DNA of 28,510 bases from JBFMFH01 sp040752275 (lineage in GTDB: Bacteria > Acidobacteriota > Vicinamibacteria > Vicinamibacterales > JAKQTR01), in the NCBI GenBank assembly GCA_040752275.1, contig JBFMFH010000030.1, positions 1 to 28,510 on the forward strand, given 5' to 3'. The notes below the pieces were generated by a model, which saw nothing but the letters and a program-made list of their open reading frames with translations, was not told where the DNA came from and did no database searches. Shown here piece after piece: positions 1 to 7,617 of the stretch. Both the position numbers and the translations under genes were made by a program. Within the stretch, counting starts at the first letter, position 1. Each line of letters opens with the position of its first letter.

Positions 1-127
1 GGGCGGCTCCGCCTCGCTAGTTCACAGTGTTGGCTTTGCCCCGCCTGCGGCGGGGCGAAGACGTCTTGAAGGCAGGGGACGGAAACTTGACTCATCTGCA
101 TGAGATTCGGGCCTTCAAGACGTCTAG
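1..127. repeat. Structured intergenic repeat, copy 1
   Basis: This 127-nt stretch recurs without visible change at 161-287, giving a 160-bp period with a 33-nt spacer. Each copy holds nested inverted repeats. A GC hairpin has arms 38-45 and 49-56 around the loop tgc, extendable by four pairs. A 15-bp arm pair lies at 59-73 (agacgtcttgaaggc) and 111-125. Inside that is a small hairpin, ctcat/atgag, at 91-95 and 100-104. The copy touches the window edge, so the array may continue upstream. It looks like a non-coding REP-like or miniature palindromic element. I see no protein-coding signal. Confidence 0.85.
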
Positions 128-160
128 CGAGGCTCCGCCTCAGACCACCGAGGCGTGTCG

Positions 161-287
161 GGGCGGCTCCGCCTCGCTAGTTCACAGTGTTGGCTTTGCC
201 CCGCCTGCGGCGGGGCGAAGACGTCTTGAAGGCAGGGGACGGAAACTTGACTCATCTGCATGAGATTCGGGCCTTCAAGACGTCTAG
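161..287. repeat. Structured intergenic repeat, copy 2
   Basis: This is the second identical copy of the 127-nt element at 1-127, with the same nested stems shifted by 160. Its last bases, cgtctag, contain the stop codon of the minus-strand histidine kinase (TAG, complement of 284-286). The 33-nt spacer (128-160) and the start of this copy carry gcctcgctag at 171-180, the inverse of ctagcgaggc at 124-133. The unit boundaries are therefore themselves inverted repeats flanked by CTAG. Confidence 0.85.
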
Positions 288-2782
288 ACAGGCCGATCCA
301 GCGTGGCACGCACCGCCTGGGCCAAGCCGGCTGGCGTGAACGGCTTCGCAAGGAACGGATCGCGCGGGTCTCGCGCCACATCGGCAGCGGCAAACCCTGA
401 AACGTACAACACCCTGGTTCCGGTCCGCTGCTGCCTGATGCGCTCGACGGCGACCGGCCCGCTGATACCCGGCATCACCATGTCGGTGACAATGAGATCG
501 ATCCGCCCCGGGAATTGGCCGGCCAGGCGGATGGCGTCGTCGCCGTCGACGGCGTCGAGCACCCGGTAGCCGCACTTGGCCAACACCTGTCTCGCCAGCC
601 GCCGGACGGCCGCCTGGTCTTCGACGACGAGGATCGTCTCGGATCCGCCGGCCAGCTCCGGGCCCGGAGCCAGACCCGCGGTTGGGTGGTCGTCATTCGC
701 AGCACTCCTCGGCAGCCACAGCTCGATGGTCGTGCCGTGGCCCAGCGTGCTGTCGGCGAAAACATGTCCGCCGGTCTGTCGAACGATACCGTACACGGCA
801 GACAGGCCCAGACCGGTTCCCCTGCCCTTCGGCTTGGTGGTGAAGAACGGCTCGAAGGCCCGTTCGAGCGTTGCGGGGTCCATACCGAAACCCGTGTCCG
901 TCACACTCAGACGGACGAAAGCGGCGGGATCGGTGCCGGGCGGCAGGCATCCGGCGGCAGCCTCCGCCGTGCCTGGTTGGGTCGCGATCGTCAGAGTACC
1001 GCCATCCGGCATGGCGTCCTTGGAATTGGACGCCAGGTTGAGGATGACTTGATCGATCTGGTTGGTGTCGACGTTAACCAGACCCACGTCCGGGGTCAGA
1101 TCGGTTGCCAACGTGATGTTCTCGCCGAGCAGCGATCCGAGGATCTTCTCCAGCCGAGTCACGATGGCGTTCGGGTCGGCGACGTCGATTCTGAGCATCT
1201 GCCGCCGGCCGAAGGCCAGCAGGCGCGCGGTCAGGTCGGCGGCCTCTTCGCCGGCAAGCTGCACCTCGCGGAGGTCCGCGCGGATCGGGCTGTCGGCGGG
1301 CAGCGCGGCCATGATGAGCTGCGTGTACCCGAGAATCGCCGTGAGCATGTTGTTGAAGTCGTGCGCGACGCCGCCCGCCAGGACGCCCACCGACTCCATC
1401 TTCTGCGCCCCGCGGAACTGCTCTTCGAGGCGCCGCCGCTCCGTGATGTCCTCCCCGGCGTTCAGCGCTCCAATGACAGCGCCGGTCGCATCGGTGAGCT
1501 GGACGCTGTGCCAGGAGATGAGGCGCTGGTCACCCGTGCGGGTCAGGACCGGGTTCTCGTGACGGCAGAACGACACGTCGTGCCCGCCGAGCCACTTCGC
1601 GAACCTGCCCCGCATCTCCTCGCGGTGTCCTGTGGGCACGCAGGTGTCGAACCAGTTCGTGCCTAGCGGGTCGTCATCGTCGAAGCCGAGGACCCTCCGT
1701 CCGGTGCGGTTCAGGAGCGTGATCTCGCCTCGGTCGTTCAGCGCCACGAGGATGACATCCACCACATCCAGGTACAGCTTCGACCGGTCTCGTTCCGCCC
1801 GCAGGTCCGCCTCGGCGCGCTTGCGGGCCGTGATGTCCGTCATGATGCCTTCGTAGCACACGACCCGGCCGTCGCCATCGCGGATGACCCGCGTGGTTTC
1901 CGCCACCCAGAACAGCCCGCCGTCGCGGCGGACGAGTTGGAACTCCGCCTCCCCGCCTGTGCCTGCGTCGTACTGCCGCCTGAGATCCTCGCGCTGCCGA
2001 GGATCGGCGTAGAGCTGGCGTCCCACGTCCTGCACCGACTCGATCATCTCTGCCGGACTCGCGTAGCCGAACATCCGCGCCAGCGCCGGGTTCACCATGA
2101 GCAGATGGCCGTCAGGGGTGCTCCGATAGATGCCCGCGACGGCGTTCTCGAACAGGTCCCGGTAGCGCTCCTCGGCGGCGCCCAGCGCCGACTCCATCCG
2201 TCTGTACTCGGTGAGATCGCGCTGGATGGCCAGGAAGCCCGTGAGGTCACCCGCCGCGTCGAGTACGGGCGTCACCTTGACGTGGACGCGAACGGCCCGG
2301 CCGTCCTTCGCGCGGTTGACGAATTCCGTGGCCACGCTCTGCCTGCCGAGGATCGTCGCCCAGAAGGAGGCATACTCGTCGGGGGTCGTGATGCCGCCCT
2401 TGAGCACGCGCGGCGTGGCGCGTCCCACGACCTCATCGGCGTCGTATCCGTACAAGCGCGAGAACGCGGCATTGACGAACTGGAACGTGCCTTCCGGGTC
2501 CGTCAGGAACACGACGTCCTCGGATGTCTCGATGGCCTTCCGGACGATGGGGTCGATGGCGTGACGCATGGCCGGCCGGATCGCCAGGACCCAGATGGCC
2601 GGGGCGAGGACCAGCACGAGGAGCAGGGCAGCCACGGCCGCCTCCGCGAGCGTGCCCCAGGCGCCCCGGAACGCCACATGCACGAGCAGGGCGACGCCAA
2701 GTTCGGCAACGAAGGTCACGCCCAGCAGCATGGCCAGGAAGCGGATGGGCGTGGGCGCGTCAGTCTGCTTGAGCGGGGACAT
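284..2782 (-). CDS. PAS-rich hybrid sensor histidine kinase with C-terminal receiver
   Basis: This 832-residue membrane-bound sensor kinase autophosphorylates a histidine and passes phosphate to its own receiver. Two hydrophobic segments lie at about 15-38 and 47-68. Three PAS domains follow at about 80-195, 203-320 and 333-450. The HisKA histidine is H474 in G-V-A-H-D-F-N-N. The ATPase domain has an N box around N586, D-T-G-F-G-M at 629-634 and G-T-G-L-G-L at 655-660. The receiver (about 715-830) has acidic residues E721/D722, phosphoacceptor D767 and K813. The layout matches PAS / NtrB-like HisKA hybrid kinases; the ligand is unknown. AGGTGA lies about 8 nt before the ATG. A 20-bp palindrome sits just upstream. 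The stop codon lies in the flanking repeat. No separate response regulator is next to it. Confidence 0.93.
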   Translation of the reverse strand: MSPLKQTDAPTPIRFLAMLLGVTFVAELGVALLVHVAFRGAWGTLAEAAVAALLLVLVLAPAIWVLAIRPAMRHAIDPIVRKAIETSEDVVFLTDPEGTFQFVNAAFSRLYGYDADEVVGRATPRVLKGGITTPDEYASFWATILGRQSVATEFVNRAKDGRAVRVHVKVTPVLDAAGDLTGFLAIQRDLTEYRRMESALGAAEERYRDLFENAVAGIYRSTPDGHLLMVNPALARMFGYASPAEMIESVQDVGRQLYADPRQREDLRRQYDAGTGGEAEFQLVRRDGGLFWVAETTRVIRDGDGRVVCYEGIMTDITARKRAEADLRAERDRSKLYLDVVDVILVALNDRGEITLLNRTGRRVLGFDDDDPLGTNWFDTCVPTGHREEMRGRFAKWLGGHDVSFCRHENPVLTRTGDQRLISWHSVQLTDATGAVIGALNAGEDITERRRLEEQFRGAQKMESVGVLAGGVAHDFNNMLTAILGYTQLIMAALPADSPIRADLREVQLAGEEAADLTARLLAFGRRQMLRIDVADPNAIVTRLEKILGSLLGENITLATDLTPDVGLVNVDTNQIDQVILNLASNSKDAMPDGGTLTIATQPGTAEAAAGCLPPGTDPAAFVRLSVTDTGFGMDPATLERAFEPFFTTKPKGRGTGLGLSAVYGIVRQTGGHVFADSTLGHGTTIELWLPRSAANDDHPTAGLAPGPELAGGSETILVVEDQAAVRRLARQVLAKCGYRVLDAVDGDDAIRLAGQFPGRIDLIVTDMVMPGISGPVAVERIRQQRTGTRVLYVSGFAAADVARDPRDPFLAKPFTPAGLAQAVRATLDRPV

Positions 2783-2805
2783 GATCGGTCACCTGCTGCA
2801 CGGGC

Positions 2806-2825
2806 GTGCGCGCCATGGCGCGCAC
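2806..2825. promoter_or_regulatory. Perfect 20-bp palindrome in the divergent kinase/permease intergenic region
   Basis: The sequence gtgcgcgccatggcgcgcac is a perfect inverted repeat with no loop. It begins 24 nt upstream of the kinase start codon, in its leader, and lies about 200 nt upstream of the divergent permease. A dimeric-regulator operator is a reasonable guess. A chance GC-rich palindrome cannot be excluded. Confidence 0.4.
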
Positions 2826-2892
2826 TCGTCGCGACAGTCTACCACTCGAGGCGGCGTGTGGCGTGCGGACGCCAAGTCGGCAATTCCCAGCC

Positions 2893-2907
2893 GTGGGCCG
2901 GGCCCAC
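2893..2907. promoter_or_regulatory. Odd-centred palindrome upstream of the permease
   Basis: The arms gtgggcc and ggcccac pair perfectly around one central g, in the 245-bp gap between divergent genes. There is no T-tract, so it is not an obvious terminator. It could be an operator or a residual repeat hairpin. Confidence 0.3.
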
Positions 2908-3027
2908 AACCCGAGGTCTGCCATCCGCAACCCGACAGGCCAAACTCCCGTGCCCGGCTCGTCGTCTACTTTCAAGAGCGCGCGGACCGGCCGAAACGAC
3001 CCGCGCCTTTCACGCGAGGGAGGCGAG

Positions 3028-5448
3028 ATGCAGAGCGTCTGGCAGGACATCCGGTACTCGGCCCGTGTGGCGCGCAAGCACCCTGGGGCCGCGGTCGTCG
3101 CCGTGCTGTCGCTGGCGATCGGCGTCGGCGCGAACTCCGTGGTCTTCAGTCTCGTGGACGGCATGTTCCTGCGCTCCCTGCCGGTGCGCGACTCTGGCGG
3201 CCTGGTCCGCATCGACTGGCGGAGCGTCGACGGCCGCCCGGACGACCTGGCGTGGACCGAGTTCGAGTCGCTCCGGGCATCGGGCGGGACGCTGGCGGAC
3301 CTGGCCGTGCAGAACCGGCGTGGCGGTCTGCTCGACACGGGCGGCGGCGAACTCGAGGTGATGCCGCTGACGATCGTCTCGGACAACTACTTTCCGCTTC
3401 TGGGCATCGAGGCCGCGCGAGGCCGGTTGTTCCGCGAGGATCTCGATGCGGCGCTCAAGGGCGCTCCGGCCATCGCGATCACCGACGGGCTGTGGCGCCG
3501 GCGCTTCGGCGCGGATCCCGATATCGTCGGCCGCACGCTGAGGCTCAACAACCGGCCCTTTACCATCGTCGGCGTCCTGCCTGCCGGCTTCCGCGGCCTC
3601 GATCGCGGTATCGTCACCGATCTGTGGGTGCCGGCGACCACGTGGCGCGCCATGGGCAACGCACGCGAATTTCAGCAGCGAGTGGCCGGGCAGTTCGAAG
3701 TCGTCGGCCGCCTGCGGCCTGGCGCGGGTCTCGCGTCGGCCCAGGCTCATCTCGACGCATTCGCCGACGCACTCCGGCAGGAACGTCCAGGCGATGTGCA
3801 GGGACGGCGGCTCGTGGTGCGGACACAGGCGGAGTACGAGCGGACCGCGACGAGCCAGATCCTCCCGACCATCCTCTTGTCGATCGCGGGCCAGCTCGTC
3901 ATCATTGCGTGCGCGAACGTCGCCCAGTTGCTGCTGGCCCTGGCTGAGACGCGCCGCCGTGAAGTGGCGATCCGCCAGGCTCTCGGCGCGAGCCGCGGCC
4001 GACTCATTCGCCAGATGCTGACCGAGAGCGCGATTCTTGCGGGCGCCGGCGCGGTGGTGGCTTTGCTCGTCGCGCGCTGGCTGATTCCGCTCGTACCGTC
4101 GCTCCTGCCGCCCGGGCCGTCCTTCGTGCGGTTCGACATCCGCCTCGACCTCCGGGTCGTGGCGGCGACCCTCGCCATGTGCATGCTGGCCGCCGTTATC
4201 TTCGGGCTCGTTCCCGCACTGCGCGGGTCGCGCTCGGATATCAATGCCATCATCAAGTCCGGCGGCTGGGAGACGAAGCGGCGCTGGGGCGGGCGGCGGC
4301 TGCTGGTGGTCTCCCAGGCCATGCTCGGCGTGACGTTGCTCTCGGTAGGCGGACTGCTTGCGCTGAGCTTCGCCCGCGCCGCGCAGGCCCGGCCCGGCTT
4401 CGACATCGACCGGCAGTCGGTGATCATGCTCGTCGCCATGAACACGCCGCGCGATCGGCTCGTGGCTGTCGCCGACGAGATCGCGGAACGCGTCGCCGCC
4501 CAGCCTGGCCTGGTGCGCGCGGCCTATGCCCGCCGCTTCCCCATGTCGGGCTCCGGCGGCGGCGCCACGCGCGACGTCGTCATCCCCGGACGCCACGTGC
4601 CGCCGGACCGGCAGGTGCTGCGCATCCGTTATAACCAGGTCAGCCCCGACTACTTCGCCGCGACTGGCACCCGCGTGCTGGTGGGGCGTGGCTTCTCGCG
4701 GGCGGATGCGGACGGCACGCTGCCGGTCGCCATGGTGAACGACACGATGGCGCGGCAGTTCTGGCCGGCTGGCGACGTCGTTGGCAGCTGGATCCGCGTT
4801 GGCGGCGCCGACGTGCAGATCGTCGGCGTCGTCGAGAACGGCCCGATCAACTCGTTCCACGAATCGCCACAGCCGTTCCTCTACTTCCCCTTCGCCCAGC
4901 TCCCGGCCGGCGAAGTGACGTTCGTGTTCGAGGGCGTCGACAATCCCGCTTCGCAACTGCCGGCCATCAGGCGCGCGATGCGGGCGGTGGCGCCAGCCTA
5001 CGCACAGCTGACGGTCAACACGCTGAGGGGACACGTGAGGGAAGCCCTCTACCAGGACTGGCTCCAGGCCGTGCTCTCGATCGCGCTGGCAGTGCTGGGG
5101 ATGGTCCTCGCCGCCGTCGGCCTCACGGGTGTCGTCATTCACTCGGTCTTGCGGCGGACGCGTGAGATTGGCGTACGCACGGCGCTCGGCGCCCGCCGGC
5201 GCGACATAGTCGTGATGGTGCTTCGCGAAGGTCTCGTGCTCGTCGGCCTCGGCGGCCTCCTGGGCGTGGGCTTGTCGCTGGCGGCAGGCAAGGCCGTCTC
5301 GAATCTGCTCTACGGGGTCAACCCCTTTCACCCTGGCATTGTCGGCTCGAGTCTCGTCCTCGTCGTCGCCGTCGCGCTCGTCGCGACGGCGTACCCCGCG
5401 TGGAAGGCCACCCGTGTCGATCCGGTGCGCGTGCTCCGCGCGGAGTAG
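3028..5448 (+). CDS. Orphan duplicated MacB/FtsX-type permease (ADOP family)
   Basis: This 806-residue membrane protein has two tandem MacB-type units. The first has a transmembrane segment at about 20-45, a periplasmic core domain at about 50-260 and an FtsX bundle at about 278-400. The second has a core domain at about 440-640 and an FtsX bundle at about 690-800. Family signatures include the N-terminal W-Q-D-I-R-Y-S-A-R, V-V-G-R-L-R-P-G and R-R-R-E-V-A-I-R-Q-A-L-G-A, with T-R-E-I-G-V-R-T-A-L-G-A near the end. The start is set by AGGGAGG at 3017-3023, four nt before ATG. The open frame extends 74 codons further upstream without family similarity. Relatives of this size are called acidobacterial duplicated orphan permeases; like them it has no ABC ATPase gene nearby. 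The substrate is unknown; export or lipoprotein/lipid handling is inferred from MacB/LolC. Confidence 0.92.
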   Translation: MQSVWQDIRYSARVARKHPGAAVVAVLSLAIGVGANSVVFSLVDGMFLRSLPVRDSGGLVRIDWRSVDGRPDDLAWTEFESLRASGGTLADLAVQNRRGGLLDTGGGELEVMPLTIVSDNYFPLLGIEAARGRLFREDLDAALKGAPAIAITDGLWRRRFGADPDIVGRTLRLNNRPFTIVGVLPAGFRGLDRGIVTDLWVPATTWRAMGNAREFQQRVAGQFEVVGRLRPGAGLASAQAHLDAFADALRQERPGDVQGRRLVVRTQAEYERTATSQILPTILLSIAGQLVIIACANVAQLLLALAETRRREVAIRQALGASRGRLIRQMLTESAILAGAGAVVALLVARWLIPLVPSLLPPGPSFVRFDIRLDLRVVAATLAMCMLAAVIFGLVPALRGSRSDINAIIKSGGWETKRRWGGRRLLVVSQAMLGVTLLSVGGLLALSFARAAQARPGFDIDRQSVIMLVAMNTPRDRLVAVADEIAERVAAQPGLVRAAYARRFPMSGSGGGATRDVVIPGRHVPPDRQVLRIRYNQVSPDYFAATGTRVLVGRGFSRADADGTLPVAMVNDTMARQFWPAGDVVGSWIRVGGADVQIVGVVENGPINSFHESPQPFLYFPFAQLPAGEVTFVFEGVDNPASQLPAIRRAMRAVAPAYAQLTVNTLRGHVREALYQDWLQAVLSIALAVLGMVLAAVGLTGVVIHSVLRRTREIGVRTALGARRRDIVVMVLREGLVLVGLGGLLGVGLSLAAGKAVSNLLYGVNPFHPGIVGSSLVLVVAVALVATAYPAWKATRVDPVRVLRAE

Positions 5449-5490
5449 TCGGGGCGTCAGTGCCCGTGGACGAATCAAGCGGGGACGCAG

Positions 5491-7500
5491 CTATCGCCGG
5501 TAGATGCGCGCCATCAGCTCGGCGAAGTCCGGGAACCGGAGCGCCTGTGGTCCATCGCTCAACGCCCGTTCGGGGTCCGGGTGGATCTCGATCATGAGGC
5601 CGTGCGGTCCGACGGCGTGCGACGCCAGCGCCAGCGGCACCACGAGGTCCCGCGCCCCGGCGGCGTGCGACGGATCGACGACGACGGGCAGGTGCGTCAC
5701 GCGCTTGAGGATGGGGATCGACCCGAGATCGAGGGTACTCCGCGTTGCGGTATCGAAGGTGCGAATGCCCCGTTCGCACAGGATCACCTGCTGGTTGCCG
5801 CGGTCGAGGATGTACTCGGCGGCGTTCAGGAACTCGTCCATGGTGGACATCATGCCGCGCTTCAACAGAACGGGGCGGTTCATTCGGCCGACCTCGGTGA
5901 GGAGGCTGAAGTTCTGCATGTTGCGCGCCCCGACCTGGAGCACGTCTGCCACGCGAGCGACCTGCTCCACGTCCTGCGGCGACAGCACCTCGGTGACGAT
6001 GGGCAGATCGTACTCCTGGCCCGCGGCAGCCAGCAGCGCGAGGGCCTCGAAGCCGAGCCCCTGGAAGCTGTACGGCGAGGTGCGTGGCTTGAAGCAGCCG
6101 CCTCGAAGCATGGCGCCGCCGTTCTCCTTGACGGCCCGAGCGCATTGGAAGATCTGCTCCCGCGACTCGACCGCGCACGGACCCGCGATGACGATGAACT
6201 GAGGGCCGCCGATTCTGACGCCTCCTACGTTGATGACGGTGTCGTCGCGCCCGGGGCCGCGGCTGCCCAGGCGGTACGGCACGCGCGCGGTCTCGCGCGC
6301 TTCGAGCTCGGCCGCCGGTTCCGGCGCCGCAGCCGGCTCGGTCACGAGCGTGACGACGTGCGGCTGCGTTCGGGCCCGGTGCTGACTGGGGTAGCTCCCA
6401 AGCACCTTCAGAGACGTGGTCACGGAGCGCACGCGGCCCAGCGCTTCCTGGACGTTCGCGTCCGCCGTGTTGCCTTCGAAGTCGACGTAGAACAGATACT
6501 GGAAGGGCATGCCCGGAATGGGCCGGCTCTCGAGCTTGGTGAGGTTGATCGTGTACTCGTGCAGGATGTTCAGCGCACGGAGCAGCGAGCCCTCCTCGTG
6601 CGAGGTCGCCATGACGATGGACGTCTTGCACGGGATCCGCCGATCGATGGCCAGCGGCGCCCGCGCCACGACGACGAACCGGGTGTAGTTGTGCTGCTGG
6701 TCCTCGATGTTGCGCCTCAGGACCTTCAAGCCGTAGCGCCGGCCGGCGTCCTCGCTCGCGATGGCGGCCCAGGTCGGATCCTGCTGTTCCTTGACGAGGC
6801 GCACCGCCATGGCCGTGTCCGCATGAGGCTGGGGTTCGCAGGCGGGCAGCTTTGCCAGAAACTTCATGCACTGCGCCAGCGCCTGCGGGTGGGAAAGCAC
6901 GCGGCGCAATGACGTCAGCGGTACGTCGTCGACGGCCAGCAGGCAGTGCTCCACGCGCAGCACTTCTTCGCCCACGATGGACAGCCGCGCGCAGGAGAGC
7001 AGATCGTATACGTCGTTGATGCTCCCGGCGGTCGTGTTCTCGACCGGGAGCATCGCGAAGTCGGCCTCGCCCTCCTCGACCGACTCGACCGCTTCCTCGA
7101 AGGTGGGGCGTCCGACAAAGACCGTACGATCGAGCGAGGCGGCGAAGAACTTGCGGCCGGCCAGTTCGCTGTAGGCGCCCTCGATGCCCTGGAACGCCAC
7201 GGTCTTCACCGGGGCGGCGGAGTATTCGGGCACGAGGTGGAGCTGCTGCGATCGGATCGAGCCGTCGATGATCTCGTGAAACACCCGTGTCACGAAGTGC
7301 GAGTCGAGCCCCTTCTCGCGGCCGTGTGAGATGAGTGCCGCCAGGAGGCGCTCTTCCCGGAGCGCGTCCCGCAGCGGCTCACCCAGCTCATTCTTCGCCG
7401 TCGCCACGTCGGCGGCCAGCCGCTGCCGTCGGGCCAGCGCGTCGAGAATCTGGCGGTCCACGCCGTCGATTTCCTCACGGATCTCATCCAGTCGGTCCAT
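5491..7500 (-). CDS. Chorismate mutase / prephenate dehydratase / ACT / DAHP synthase fusion
   Basis: This 669-residue cytosolic fusion carries an entry enzyme and a branch enzyme of aromatic amino-acid synthesis. Residues 1-85 resemble an AroQ chorismate mutase. Residues 98-276 form prephenate dehydratase, with L-P-V-E-N-T at 151-156 and the catalytic T-R-F at 273-275. Residues 293-368 are an ACT domain with the phenylalanine-binding E-S-R-P at 324-327. An Ala/Glu/Pro-rich linker (371-412) leads to a type I-beta DAHP synthase (about 415-669) with I-A-G-P-C-A-V-E-S at 438-446, G-G-C-F-K-P-R-T-S at 467-475 and D-P-S-H-A-A-G at 609-615. All catalytic signatures look intact, so every domain is probably active. 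Phenylalanine bound at ACT could inhibit both PDT and DAHP synthase; that is inference. A good promoter lies just upstream, and the gene converges with the permease 42 bp away. Confidence 0.93.
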   Translation of the reverse strand: MDRLDEIREEIDGVDRQILDALARRQRLAADVATAKNELGEPLRDALREERLLAALISHGREKGLDSHFVTRVFHEIIDGSIRSQQLHLVPEYSAAPVKTVAFQGIEGAYSELAGRKFFAASLDRTVFVGRPTFEEAVESVEEGEADFAMLPVENTTAGSINDVYDLLSCARLSIVGEEVLRVEHCLLAVDDVPLTSLRRVLSHPQALAQCMKFLAKLPACEPQPHADTAMAVRLVKEQQDPTWAAIASEDAGRRYGLKVLRRNIEDQQHNYTRFVVVARAPLAIDRRIPCKTSIVMATSHEEGSLLRALNILHEYTINLTKLESRPIPGMPFQYLFYVDFEGNTADANVQEALGRVRSVTTSLKVLGSYPSQHRARTQPHVVTLVTEPAAAPEPAAELEARETARVPYRLGSRGPGRDDTVINVGGVRIGGPQFIVIAGPCAVESREQIFQCARAVKENGGAMLRGGCFKPRTSPYSFQGLGFEALALLAAAGQEYDLPIVTEVLSPQDVEQVARVADVLQVGARNMQNFSLLTEVGRMNRPVLLKRGMMSTMDEFLNAAEYILDRGNQQVILCERGIRTFDTATRSTLDLGSIPILKRVTHLPVVVDPSHAAGARDLVVPLALASHAVGPHGLMIEIHPDPERALSDGPQALRFPDFAELMARIYRR

Positions 7501-7535
7501 AGGTCACACCGGCCGCATGATAATACGAACGGGCA

Positions 7536-7564
7536 AGTATAAATCATATTGATGATCTTGTAAT
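7536..7564 (-). promoter_or_regulatory. Sigma70-like promoter of the aromatic fusion gene
   Basis: Read on the minus strand, ATTACA (7564-7559) is followed after 17 nt by TATACT (7541-7536), matching the -35 and -10 consensus at 4/6 and 5/6. It sits about 36 nt upstream of the ATG, in an AT-rich island (about 7515-7580) that stands out in otherwise GC-rich DNA. Confidence 0.5.
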
Positions 7565-7568
7565 GATT
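7542..7568. promoter_or_regulatory. Inverted repeat inside the divergent promoter island
   Basis: aatcat at 7542-7547 is mirrored by atgatt at 7563-7568 across 15 nt. It lies exactly between the -10 and -35 elements proposed for the minus-strand gene. A regulator bound here could affect both the aromatic fusion gene and ilvD. The arms are short, so this is tentative. Confidence 0.25.
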
Positions 7569-7574
7569 ATTAGC

Positions 7575-7603
7575 TTGACTGAATGCGTCCCGCTGTTCAT
7601 TGT
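7575..7603 (+). promoter_or_regulatory. Weak candidate promoter for the ilv operon
   Basis: TTGACT (7575-7580) followed after 17 nt by CATTGT (7598-7603) is a good -35 with a poor -10. It would start transcription near 7610, just before the 7618 ATG of ilvD. It is the best plus-strand candidate I see, but support is weak. Confidence 0.25.
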
Positions 7604-7617
7604 GGACATCGACGCAC

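Noticed and set aside
515..1666. Long plus-strand frame opposite the histidine kinase
   Set aside because: It is a GC-rich shadow; the minus strand carries clear PAS, HisKA and ATPase motifs.
3010..5478. 822-codon minus-strand frame opposite the first orphan permease
   Set aside because: Its composition is His/Arg/Asp-rich with no domain signature, while the plus strand encodes a recognisable permease.
5449..5490. Bidirectional terminator between convergent permease and aromatic fusion gene
   Set aside because: No hairpin with a T-tract can be found in the 42-bp gap.
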